A stretch of DNA of 64,000 nt from contig OY759267.1 of the NCBI GenBank assembly GCA_963662155.1, positions 39,343,939 to 39,407,938 on the forward strand. Reading direction: 5' to 3'. This DNA is from Lamellibrachia columna. Taxonomy: Eukaryota > Annelida > Polychaeta > Sabellida > Siboglinidae. Below are positions 1 through 12,600 of this stretch, one piece after another (the first letter of the stretch is position 1; each line of letters opens with the position of its first letter). A program made the position numbers and the translations under genes. A model generated the notes under the pieces. It worked only from the letters and a program-made list of their open reading frames with translations, was not told the origin of the DNA and did no database searches.

Positions 1-734
1 TTTCTGCCTTAATACTGTCGTGTAGCATTTCTACAGTTGTTTAAGGTGGCTGGAGCTGCTACTATATTAAAAACTAACATTTTACTTCTCTCAGCAGAAA
101 GTCTGAAACCCTTGTCAGATTTGTTTAAACAACAACACGGATCTTGTTAGTGGACAGCAGGTGGGACAAATTCAGTTGTTTTTCTGCGCCGCTCAATACA
201 CAACACAAAACGTTGCCATTTCAAATGGCAGCGTGGTATTCACACTGCCACATGATGTTCTAGTTTAGTACTTACTGAAACAAAATAATTTTTTTTTACA
301 ATTGTCCATGACGGGCTGCAATGTCTAATCATGATGGTGATGTGGTACTCCCATTAAAAAATAATAAAAACTATTACAGGTGCTCAGATTACGCAATGAA
401 ACAGCACCACAGAAACATTATTAACCTCTCACGAGGTCGCAATACAGTTGAAATACTTGACATTGGACCAGTCTAGTTTTAAAGGCTGTAGTTCATACTT
501 GATATAAGCCAACAGACCAGGGGCTATTCAGGCCAGGACAAAGAATGTATTAGACTCACCAGCCAAATGACCTGAGGCTACTCTTATTAAAGCAAGTTTA
601 CAGGTAGGTTGGGTCTCTCATGTCAATAAAACCTGGCAGACAATTATATGTATGCTTGAAACAGCAAAGCCCTTGAAACAAAGACCTTATATTTAGAATA
701 TTATGTACACATACATGTATAGAAGCCTTATCAA

Positions 735-1140
735 ATGGACACAGAAGAGCTGAAACGAATACAAAGAGCAACTCAACTTTTCCCAAAGCTGAAAAAATGT
801 AGCAAACGAACGCCTAAATGTGGTTTTGGCAGCACTAAAGACTAGGAGAATAGAGGTGAAGATTGTGAAGATACTGAAAAAATAGTTTCTTTATACTCAA
901 GAACGAACAGGAAGCGACATTTGTAAAAGGACAGCGTAAACTGGGTATAAGAAAGTACTCATTCTGATGGAGTACGATAAATGATCTGCTAACAATCAGT
1001 AATAGCAATGTGAATATGTTTATAAATGCAACTGCTAGATATCTGATTCAGACGGGCCACATTTAGATGAAAAATTGCAAGACTTAATGAGCTAACAGCA
1101 TCTTGTCTGAATGCTATCTGCCATCTTTGGGTGGTAATCA
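735..1140 (+). mobile_element. Decayed 3' fragment of CR1-like LINE
   Basis: Around 740-860 the plus strand reads LKRIQRAT and ALKTRRIEVKI in broken frames. This matches the C-terminal LERIQRRAT...[14 protein letters not shown] segment of the LINE at 33821-38200. The homology continues through the NMF-like end and the terminal CATCT...AATCATCTTGT stretch near 1110-1140. It lies in the DVL intron 2 region, antisense to DVL. It is heavily mutated and 5' truncated, so it is an old copy. Confidence 0.7.
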
Positions 1141-1372
1141 TCTTGTGAAAAGTAACAGTAACTTAGCAGTGGTACAAGTGTGACAGCACTTACTGTTAAA
1201 AAACATAAAATAAGGACTTTAATTAGAGAATGGTTCTATGATGTTACAAGTTTCCACCAACTCTCAACAATTCTGTCTCAATAGAAGGCTGTGCATATAG
1301 TTTTAAATGGTAAGTCGCCACTAGACAACGAAGGACAGATTACCTTATGTAACGGACAAATAGCAAACTTAC

Positions 1373-3619
1373 CCAAGAGACAACTCGTCCATTAAAGCAA
1401 GGCAAGTGAGCCTCATCGTCAACAATTTCCTCTTTCACCACCCTAGCAAGAAAATCAGAAAACAAAAATTTGAGACATGCCAAACCTAGTTATATAATTT
1501 GTTCCAAATGAGATAGCTTTCAGTGATTCAACCAGACATGGATGATAACTGTGTAGATGTACAGCATGGCTGTGATTAAAAGCCTGTAAAAAGATAAGCA
1601 GTTAGATTTTAACTACTTTAACACTCATGTGAACCATGAGAATGATTGCTGTCTTTGTTGTATGTCTAGTTGTCTACCAGTGTCCTATATCCATTGTGTT
1701 ATCAGGAACATGTTATCATGCAACTTGACAATTGATGTGCTGACAATACAATCAATAATACAAATTACAATTCACTGGTTCCAAACAATGTGATCTATAA
1801 AGTTTATCAGATGCACTTAACATGAATGTTAGGGGTCAACATGTAGATGAAATACCATATTTTAACCAAACTTACAATGTGAAATTACTATTGTATTATT
1901 TTGGAAACAGAACATTAATTAACCACATTTTAAAGGTTTGTCATCGAAATGTAATAAGATATGTCTAACAACTGAATCTGCTATCGTTTCACAATTGCAC
2001 GATCAAGTTGGACGACACAAGGTCACATCCAGAATATTCTTGAAATCGTTGTTTACATATCAAGGAGAAATTTTATTGAATTGAAAAAAGTCCAAATTAA
2101 CACTTTGGGAACACAAGAAAATAATATTTTTTTCCGGGCTGCTTGATACTGTTATTAGTCATGGTTATTTTACATCAGGTAATACCATTCACATAACAGT
2201 GATTCAACAGTCTTTAAGAATTGAGTTATTTACATGCATTTTTTTCAGTCTCAGACATCTACAAAATTGTAAATTTCAGTAAAATGATGCTACTGGTTTT
2301 CTATCAATATTTTTTTGGCAGAAATCTCAGAATATTGTTTTGAATGTTGATATAATTTTAACCATCCAGAAATGGTCAAGTGAGCCATAGAAACCGGAGA
2401 AATTTTATTTCTGGTGTACTCAATGAAAACATTTTGTAAACTAATACACCAGTCTTCTGATGAAGGCTGAGTGAGTCGGCCAAAATATTCAGTGAATACA
2501 AACAAGTGAGGTTAACAACATGTTAAATTCAAGTAATACTGTGCCATGTGTAGAATCAGTAGCCGAGATTCATGCTCTTGAAACCGTCCTGCTCATTTCA
2601 GAAAGGATCATGAATGAAATAAATCAATTATGTTCCAGTATGCGTGCCCCAAGATCCTATGAGCTACAGCTATTGGTTAACTCAGCAAGAGTAAGTTCCA
2701 TGTTTCAGCAAGAAATTTTGCACAGGATAGAACATTATTTGTCACCAACTACCCCAATTTTGTGTCTTTTGCACAATTCAGCATTTGTTTGCATTTGTAC
2801 TATAATTCCAGTCACAGAATCGCTTCATCTTTACCAATGTCAATTAACAGGTTTTGTAATTAAAGTTTCTAATATAATATATAAAACTTTGGATCAGGTA
2901 GTCTTACTTTTTTTTAATAGTACACAACTTATGTTTATTGTGAGTCACAAACTGGTTTCTTCCATTTCCATGTGTGATTTTACTCCTCCTGGCATAAGCA
3001 CTAGGTAGAAGGGACCGGGAACAACAGCTTTTAGTGTATCATCCAATTCTGGAGCAAATTTTGGCCACGATCATGTGACGATGGGGTGAGTGCACATCTA
3101 TTTAACATCTGAAATACATCGACACGTATCCATGGTGATTGCAGGGTTATACAGTAACATTGATATGTATTCGATGCCACCGGCCTCGGTGCCCTAGCTA
3201 GACGTCACGCATGCACTGGAGATGAGCGGCATCCGTCTATTCTGCAGACTCCGATTGTAAACACGCATCGAATTCGAACTGCATTTTTTCATTTACACAT
3301 ATCAACGACAGCAGTGCAATACATATTCTTAATAAACGGCTGGACTAAATAGCAGCAAGTCAACGTCTGTGTAGGTGTTGGGGGTTCATGTTCGTTATGA
3401 GGTAGCACTTTCTAGATATTTTAACAAAAGACACTCCAGCAAAAAGCTCAACACTCACCCGAAATCATCGTCCATCGATTTGAAGAAAAACTTATAGTTT
3501 GGCCGATTAAGCGCATTCTTAAAGTCTCCCAGTGTCACTCTGTCTGCTGGAACTGAGAGTTTAATTAAATACGGCGTATCCTCGTCGTCTATGTGGTATA
3601 TAATTTTTGTCTCCTCCAT
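1373..3619 (-). CDS. DVL: Dishevelled (DVL) 5' end, two DIX-domain exons, partial
   Basis: Dishevelled relays Wnt signals from Frizzled in the cytoplasm and polymerises through its N-terminal DIX domain. Coding exon 1 runs from 3619 down to 3459. It begins [18 protein letters not shown] and ends [10 protein letters not shown], followed by a GTGAGT donor. Exon 2 (1442 to 1373) follows a TTGCTAG acceptor, reads [20 protein letters not shown] then VSW, and ends at GTAAGT. The split glycine codon (GG+G) keeps the frame. Both segments match the start of the DVL DIX domain almost residue for residue. The 2 kb intron between them holds no recognised gene. The remaining exons (rest of DIX, PDZ, DEP) must lie left of position 1; I found none in 1-1372. 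The ATG faces the start of MIB2 across 54 bp. The family call is very secure; which DVL paralogue is meant is not relevant outside vertebrates. Confidence 0.95.
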
Positions 3620-3673
3620 AGCGGAGGAAACACTAGCGAACTAGACAACAATAATTCGTACAAAGTTAGCAAT
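3620..3673. promoter_or_regulatory. 54-bp spacer between divergent DVL and MIB2 start codons
   Basis: This is the whole interval between the DVL ATG (minus, 3619) and the probable MIB2 ATG (plus, 3674). There is no room for two separate 5' UTRs and promoters, so the transcription starts probably lie within or beyond each other's first exon. The plus ATG sits in AATATGGCGGAC, which resembles the YY1-type ATG-proximal element AANATGGCGG. No TATA box is visible. The promoter role is inferred. Confidence 0.5.
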
Positions 3674-6600
3674 ATGGCGGACGATTATTTTGTCCCACAG
3701 TGCTTTCAAATATGGATGACTAAGAGACCCGTAGGGGTAAGTTAATGGATGGTGCCATCTCGTTTCCCAGTTATATCATTTTTAAGTATTGGTGTTATGT
3801 GTTAAAATGTCATACATGGCAAAGCTCATTGTATGCATTTAAATAGTTCACAGTTAATATAAGATAAAAGAATACTTTATTTTATTGGTATATTACAAAT
3901 CAGTATGTTTATTTGTTATCTAAACTTTACTTCCCACGTCCCATACGTATACCAATTTATTTCCGCCCAAAGCTGTTCCATTTAGTAAATGCGTTCCTAC
4001 ATTTTACAATATTATAATATGTATTTTATCATAAGTAACGTATAAATAATATAACTAATTATACTATTTCACGTATATTATTATTGTTTATTGACCAGTT
4101 AAAGACATTATGTTAATTATTCTAAATGTTATTAACATTATGAGTATTTTATATTTACGTATGGCGATAGCTCCAGGCGACGCAACAGCCAACAACAAAG
4201 TTTTGACAGCCGGTAAAAGTTTATTTTGACACAGCAGTTTGTGCTAACTAAACTCAATCATCCTGATTGCAATATCGAGAATAAAATAATTAAATATTAC
4301 TACATTCTGCTGCAACACGAGTATTGCTATACTATGTTTATGGTCGAACGTTATTATCAGTCAACTACCAGCATAAGACCCTTTTACTGCGGGGTAGAAG
4401 AGACGAAGTAGGATGGCACTTGTTTGTCAATGTTATCGGTAACATGTTATTTTGACGATTAACTAAATTAAGAGGAAGTCGAGAACACGCTACAATGGGG
4501 TGTCGATAAGAGAACATTTATTAGTGGCTCTTGTTGTTATTTGAACGGCGTTTCGGTGTGCAACTCAATCGAGGTAAGCATCTTCCTGGCTGAGGAAGTC
4601 AGATTCACGCCGGAATTTTATTTTCAGACAGGTTTATGTCATGTCATTAGTCATTAGATCACAAGACAACTGCCATTGGCATTGAGTTACAATAAGTAGA
4701 CAACACTATCCTGCAGCCTTGTGAATGTCAATTGTTTGTTAGAAAAAGTGGTAGAAAATCTTTTCGGGCCTGGGAACAATTGATGGCTTGGGTCGGGAGG
4801 AATATATCGTAGCGCTAATTATACTGCCTGGTCGGTGTAGTTTTCAACCTACTTAATAGAATGTGCCGTTTAAAATAAATCTGAAGAAACATTTTGTGAA
4901 AGAGATCGATATGCCAAATCACTAACAGCTACTTCATCTATGCACCAAACAAATTATTAAAACAGTTGTGAGTGAAAAACTTACGAATATTGAACATCCG
5001 AACCATGTCGCGCCAGGCGAGGAAACCCGCGGAATTCAATCTATATCTGAGGCAGGTCGTACAGACAATCTTTTTTTCAATATAACCCCTTTTTTCAAAT
5101 AATTTCAACTTTTTATAACAATCAGGCTTGTCATGACGCTTTATAAAACACATGCACATATACCTGTATTGAATATATAACGTTAATGTAGTAAATTTGT
5201 TATATTTATATTAAGGTAAAGTCATTCCCCAGGCATTACGCCTTAGGAAGCCATGAAGGCTTATATGGCCAGTGCTTAAACCTGGTTTCCATAGTGCGAA
5301 GCAACTTAGAGTACAGTTATACTGACTCTCCTGGACGGGACACTAGTCCATCGCACGTACCTTCCAAACAGTGTTTGTACTCATTTGCAGCTTCGAAAAC
5401 GAACCATGCCCAGTTTGGGTCTTGAACTCACAACCCTTGAAATTAAAAAGTAAAGGTACGTTCTTATATAGCGCGGTATCTGGTCCATAGGACTGCTCAA
5501 AGCGCTTTACACTTCACCCCCTGGCAGACTTGTTCATTCCAAGGCCATCTCAACTTCTTTGGGAAGAAGTAGAGTCCAACACCTTAACCACTAGGCTACG
5601 ACTGCCCCACACCATATTTATATTATATACGTTAATGTAGTAATTTTTTTATATTTAAAACATTTTAATTATTCCTACTTTTATGACAAGACTGACTGGG
5701 AGTGACCACTGGGCTGAATTTGGATTAAAGGCATGCCATTGTATATAATTTTAGCACTTTTAAACTACCCTGGTTTTAACCTCATGTTTTTACTTATTTC
5801 GTGTTCAGGCCGCTACACCCAATTAGGCAAGCCCTTTATAAGGAAGAAGAAGATACCAATTAGTACTAACTAACTACTAATATCGTGTCCAGAACCACGC
5901 ACATGTGACTGCTGCATGACAAATAAAAAAATCATGAGATTCAGAATAAGATTTCTTAATTGAAAAGATTACATGGGGACCTGGGGCCAAACCCAACCAT
6001 GACAGGAGCCAAGCTCCTTTGTGACTGGAGCTATGAATGGGTTGAAGAAATTGTTGCTAAGAATAATAAAGATGCACCGCATTAATTAGAAACCTGCAGT
6101 ATAAATGCAATCTGCAGAAGTGAGAACATTTGTATAGAGATTGATCATTGAGACATCAACCCCAGAATATGATCATTATTATTTGTGGCTTTCTCCAAAC
6201 AAATTTAAGATAGGTGCCTACCCTGAAATCAAGCTATCTGCACATCGTAGTCGTAACATGAATTCACACGAAAAGTTATACTGTCGATTGAAACTACAGA
6301 TACAACATAATTATGTCCTTAGTGGCAACAACAAACACAAATGATATATGTTTCGGTAAAAGAATGATAATAAGAACCGAAAACATAATAAATTGAACAT
6401 AATTCTTCAAATAGCGGCACTTGTTGTAGATTTGTAACAGAACATTTTAGTTTGGAAATCATGATTTCAAGGTAGCAAAAACAAAAATTTTGCCTGGCAC
6501 TTAAGTTGTTTTTTCTATGTATATGGTCAAATCTCATGAACCGTTGGCACACAGTGTACAAGGGTCATGTTCGTGGACGAAGGTGCTTAGAAGCAATCCC

Positions 6601-9600
6601 TGTGTTTAGAGGCTATCCCTGTTGTTTTGCTGCTGGCGTGGCTGTTACTATGTCAGATATAAAAAAATTGCATGGGGCCCCCAACTTTTTGGGGTCTAAT
6701 GGATTTCAAACCTTTAACATTTAAGGTTTCATTACTTTGATTTCAGGATAGACACCTGCTTTTTGTCAAACTGGCGTGACCTAGAATGTGTGTAGTGATT
6801 ATTTGCCATCATTTATTTAAGATTACAACACACAACAACACACTGCAGATGGCAAGTGGACAAGGAAGCCACTGAGTTATCAGAGGAGTCCAACATTTGC
6901 TCCTCTATATGTGGGCCATGACACAGATGGCAAGTGGACAAGGAAGCCACTGAGTTATCAGAGGAGTCCAACATTTGCTCCTCTATATGTGGGCCATGAC
7001 ACAGAATGTATGGTTAATGCTATTTCCTGTTCTTTGATCTATTCGTTATTGTATAGATAGTGATCAATGGTCACTGTTTGCTGTGTCTTTGAAAACACTA
7101 AATATTTGGAAACCAGACAAAAGGTACTGTAATGACGTGACACATTCACCGTCTTAGTGGGTTGTGGCAGGAAGTGGGCGGCTGCCCTAAAAAATAGGTG
7201 GGAAGTGAACTCTAAAAAATGGTTGGAAATTGGCCCCACGAACAAGTAGGAGGTTGGTTCCCAAACCCTTCAGACAACTGCCACTCTCTCAGGGGTGTGT
7301 CAACTTTAAATGGCAAATCCCTTTCTAATCTGGGATGAACCAAATAATAACCTATTCTCAACAAGTGATTTGGATGTATCCTATTCTAATTAACATTCTG
7401 ACAGTACTAGGCACTTCAAATTTATGTTTGTTTTCTTTTAAAATGTGGATATCAAACTGAAAACATGGTCGAAGTGTCTTAGCTGACTTATATGCAATAT
7501 TCATCAACGGGTGTATTGGGTGCAGTACTAACACATTGTTAGCACAAGTGTGATAATTAGTTAATTACCATGTAATTGCTCCAGTGGTAATAGGCAGACC
7601 AAGTTGATTGCATGTGTACATAGTTTGTTTGATTACTTAACCACTGTCAGCTGTCTAGGCTCAGATGTGTGGTCTTGGGACCAGGACTTAGATCTTCCTA
7701 TAACCCATTTCTAATCTATCCGAATCTAATGCCGTACCATAATCCAACAGTGGGCATTTCTCAGTCTTTGAAAGGCAGAAACAATCCAGTAAGTGCTCCA
7801 TCCTCCCAATGATCATTGATGAGCTGGTATTTACCAGTTCATCAATTATAAGGTAGACCAGTGGTAATTGTATCATGTGGAGCATTGACTTTTATTTACA
7901 TGGTTTGGTCCCATTCTTGCTGAGCAAACATTCTAATTTCTATTGTCGACGGTTAGAACGTTGTCAATGAAGAAGGCCTGGGTTCAAATCTTCTTGCTGC
8001 CGTTTCGAAACTAGAGTAATTACATGGCAGTTCGTACCATGTTGTCACAGTTCACTCAGCTGTATAAATGAGTACCTGGCTACAGACAGAGATGGACATC
8101 TGAATGAATAGTCTTCGCACAGTAATTGCAGTGTGGCTGAATGCTTCCCAGAGAAGTCAAAATGGCGTTGGAATGAACACGTTTGCCAGGGGTGAAGTGT
8201 AAAGTGCATTGAACAGTACCAAGGACTGGATACCTTTTAACAATTATGTGGCAATACAATGATTTGCATGTTTAATACAAGCTGGAAACATAAACATACT
8301 TTGTTCAGTTTCATGTTGCTCTATTATTAAATAATAAAATAAATTTTGCAATACTTTATTTCAATATAGACATTATTTATAGGCATTTACTATTATTATA
8401 GAGTTATTTGTGGCATGGGTTATTTGTGGCATGATGAACAGTTATTGTGTTTGCCGCCACAATACATGATGCCACTGTGGACATAGATTATCATCTTCCG
8501 GCTAAGACAAGCTTATTCACTAACAAAATCAATATTTATACATCCTATCTGGACATGTATCAAAGGAGCTGGAAATGAATTCAGTTGCCAGACATGTGGT
8601 TTATTCCACACTTTGTTCGATCTATAGCAGTTTATTATTAAAGTTCCTTCAGAATGGAAAGAAGCAAACATTACGCCGCTATTTAAGAAGGGATCGAGGA
8701 ACAAGCCAGAAAATTACAGACCAGTGAGTTTAACATCAGTTTTATGTAAATTACTCGAAACATTAATTAGAGACCACATAGTGGAATTCCTTGTAAAACA
8801 TAAATTAATAAATACATCTCAACATGGGTTCCTAAAGCAAGGTCATGTCTAACCGATCTCTTATGTTTATTTGAAGAAATTACAAAGTGGGTAGATGACG
8901 GGTCACCAGTGGATGTTGTCTACTTAGATTTTCAGAAAGCTTTCGATAAAGTGCCACATCAAAGATTGTTACTTAAACTAAAATCACATGGTATAGGTAA
9001 TGATGTAATCAACTGGATAGAAGAGTGGCTTACACAAAGAAGACAGTAATAGTAGATGGTGAGATTTCAAACTGGAAATCTGTTCTGAGTGGGGTACCAC
9101 AGGGATTAGTATTAGGCCCTATACTGAAATTTGCAGATGACACAAAAGTATTCTGAAAGGTTACTAATGTTACAAATAAACAAAGTTTACAGGATGATCC
9201 AGATAAATTGGTTAAATGGTCAGAAAAATGGCAAATGTTATTCAATTTTGGGAAGTGTAAATGTATACACATAGGACATGGAGACATGGACGAAGAATAT
9301 AAAATGGGGGATGCTGTACTAGGTAGAACCACACAAGAAAAGGACTTAGGAATAACAATTAGTGCTGACATGAAAGTTTCAGAGCAATGTGGGATTGCTG
9401 CTTCGAAAGGAAATCAAATTCTACAGCTAATTAGGAGAACTATCACGTACAAGGAGAAACAGCTAATTGTACCCCTGTACAAAGCAATAGTTAGACCACA
9501 TTTAGATTATTGTATTCAAGCATGGAGGCCGTATCGTAAAAAGGACATAGACAAGCTAGAAAGAATACAACGAAGAGCAACTAAGATGATTCCAGAATTG

Positions 9601-12600
9601 AGAGACCTTAGTTACGAAAGCCGCTTATTACAATGTGGTTTGACAACACTAGAAACCAGGAGACTAAGAGGAGACCAAATAGAAGTGTTTAAAATAGTGA
9701 ACAGTTATGAGGATGTTGATAGGAATATGTTCTTCAAACTTAAATAAGGCAGTAGAACCAGAGGACACAAAGCAGCATTAGTTAAGGAGCAGTGTAGGTT
9801 GGACATGAGAAAGTACTCTTTCTCACAGAGGGTGATAAATGAATGGAACAAACTGCCATATGATTGTGTAAATGCTAGCAGTGTGAATATGTTAAAAAAT
9901 AGAATTGACAGGTATTTGGTAATGGCGGGCTACACATAGATGAGAAAGTTGTTGGACTCTCGATAAGCCAATGGCTTTCTTGTCCATTTGCCATCTGGAA
10001 CTTGTTGTTTGAGATGGCAATCTTGTTAAATCTTGTTAAATTACTGAAATGTGAGTTCTGTCTGCTTGGCTCACATGTCAGTGTTTACTGAGAAGGTTAT
10101 GACTTTAATAAACCCGTCATATATAATTCATTTAGTATGCACTTGATCTTTCATACACTTCTGGCAGTGTTTTAAAACATGCACGACATCATCTGAACAA
10201 TTTACATCCATTGATGTTATTGAACATTTTTCAGAATAGTTCATTTTCATGATCGTACAATTCTTTTTTCACATCCCAAAGTTTATATACCTGTATTGTC
10301 AATACTGTCAAGTTGGCTCCATCAGTATTAATGATGATGATGATGATGATGATGTCCTGGTGTAGGATGATGTCATCGTAGACCTGTGGAAGTTTCTAGC
10401 TCCTCTCATCTCGGTTGATCACTGCTACAAACTTCCACACATCTATGATGATGTCATCCTACCAGGACGTCATCCTACCAGGACGTCATCATCATTAGTT
10501 CACTGCAACACCTGAAACATGTAGATTTCGAAATTGGTCAAAAAATCTGCATGCGTCACGAATATCGTCTATTGTATGATCATTTCGCTGATGTGTCTTT
10601 GTCTTCAGTTGATCATGGAGGTTGGCATTCGTGTTGTCCGCGGCCCAGATTGGAAGTGGCACAATCAGGATGGAGGGGAGGGCCACACCGGGACAGTTGT
10701 GGAAATTGGGAAGTCGGGAAATAACAACACTCCCAGCAAGACGGTCGTCATACAGTGGGACTCGGGATTCCGCACCAACTACCGAGTCGGATATCAGGGC
10801 GCTTATGATCTGCGAGTCTTCGACAACGGCCCTGTTGGTAAGTGCTTGGATGCAGTTGCCTGTGTGCTCCTGGTGATAATTTAGATAAAACATAGATAAA
10901 TAAATACCCTGGAAATGAATGTTGGCAGAATGTGAATAAAAATTCACATTTTTGTTTGGAACTTATTTTATTCTGACTTCACCTCCTGGTGTACTGTAAA
11001 TGATTAAATACATACCAGGGATTAATCGAAAAAAACAACAACAAGCATCGTATGGCGTATATGTTTATAGATCAATTTAATAAATTATGTTGCGTGTGCT
11101 ATTAGTTCTCAGATAGGAAAGCATGAAAACTGTATAGTGCATAGAGACTGACAGGTGGAGTATGTCTACCATGTGGTAGCTAGCCTGATAGATCAGGTCA
11201 AACACCCACATACTGGCCTACTGGTACAGTTGGCAAGAGCCGGGCAGCAGATCTGTTAATTAAATTTTGTTGTGCACAAGATTCTGGACAGTGGATAATT
11301 TAATTCTTTTCAGGTGGGCAGCGGAAAACACGTAACTTGTAAATCGCCATCCTAAATACAAAGTACGGCTGCTGCACTTAAGATTTATTAGCTTCCTTAT
11401 TGTAGAAACATACAGCATTTATTACAATGTATTCATTAAAATATTGAATTTCCAATACAGGTGAAATTCAGACGTTCAACATGGCCCATGTATCTTTAAT
11501 AGGGATGTTTTTCACCAAAAAATGTATTGATTTGTAAATTGTTCACATTGATTGATTTAGGTCACAATTGTAAAACTTACAATTCTGCCACATTTACTGT
11601 GCTATTTTTAGTATGAAATTATAATACATCACAGTTGGGTTTTCCCACTAAATGTCAAAGAAGTTGGCAGCAACATGTTGGCTGGCTGGCAGTGGAAATG
11701 TCAGACCACAACAGTACTGCTCCCAGATGACACAAAACATGACTGGCTGATGTTGTGCCTCTGCATGAGTCATCCCTGTTTGTTCTGTTGTCTACTGGTT
11801 CGCGTTTCTCCCACTGGGTGAAGACAGACAAGTGTCACGTTGCTGTAAAAACTATGTTTGAACCTAATGATGCAATTAGTTTGAATTTTGCTGAATGCAA
11901 TGGTTTTGGGATTGATACATTTTTATGTTGCACTGCATGTTTATGTGAGTGTCTAGGTATGATTGAAAACTTGTGGGAGGACATTGGGGTCGGATTCATG
12001 GGTGGTTGGCAGTATTATTTGGATGAAACATTTAGGATTATTTGGCATGCAAAATAACAAAATACTGATATCATATATTTATGTTTACTAAGAAAACACT
12101 TTACTAAGTTTGTTAAGTTGTGTATAGAATGATATTACGGCCATGATTGCATCATGCTTCATTCCAGTTTGCATTGTGACACTTCCATTGTTTATGGCAA
12201 TGCGTTTCATTTTATTATCTCATCTACAAAGTAGATGATTGTTGGTTTAATATGCAACTTCTGTTAGTGCCATGCCCATGCTGCAACATTGTTTTAACAT
12301 GCTAAGTTTATTATCATCTACCGGTACTTTTAACATGCTGAGTTTATTATCAGTCCACAGTTGTCTCATGTGACACCTTGTACCATGGTGAAACCTTGTA
12401 CCATGGTGACACCTTGTACCATGGTGACACCTTGTACCATGGTGACACATTGTACCATGGTGACACATTGTACCACGGTGACACATTACATAGTGGTGAC
12501 ATGTTGAGTCGAGTGATATATTGCACCATGGTGATACATATCACCATGGTGACACATATCACCATGGTGACATATTGCATCATGGTGACACATTGTACCA

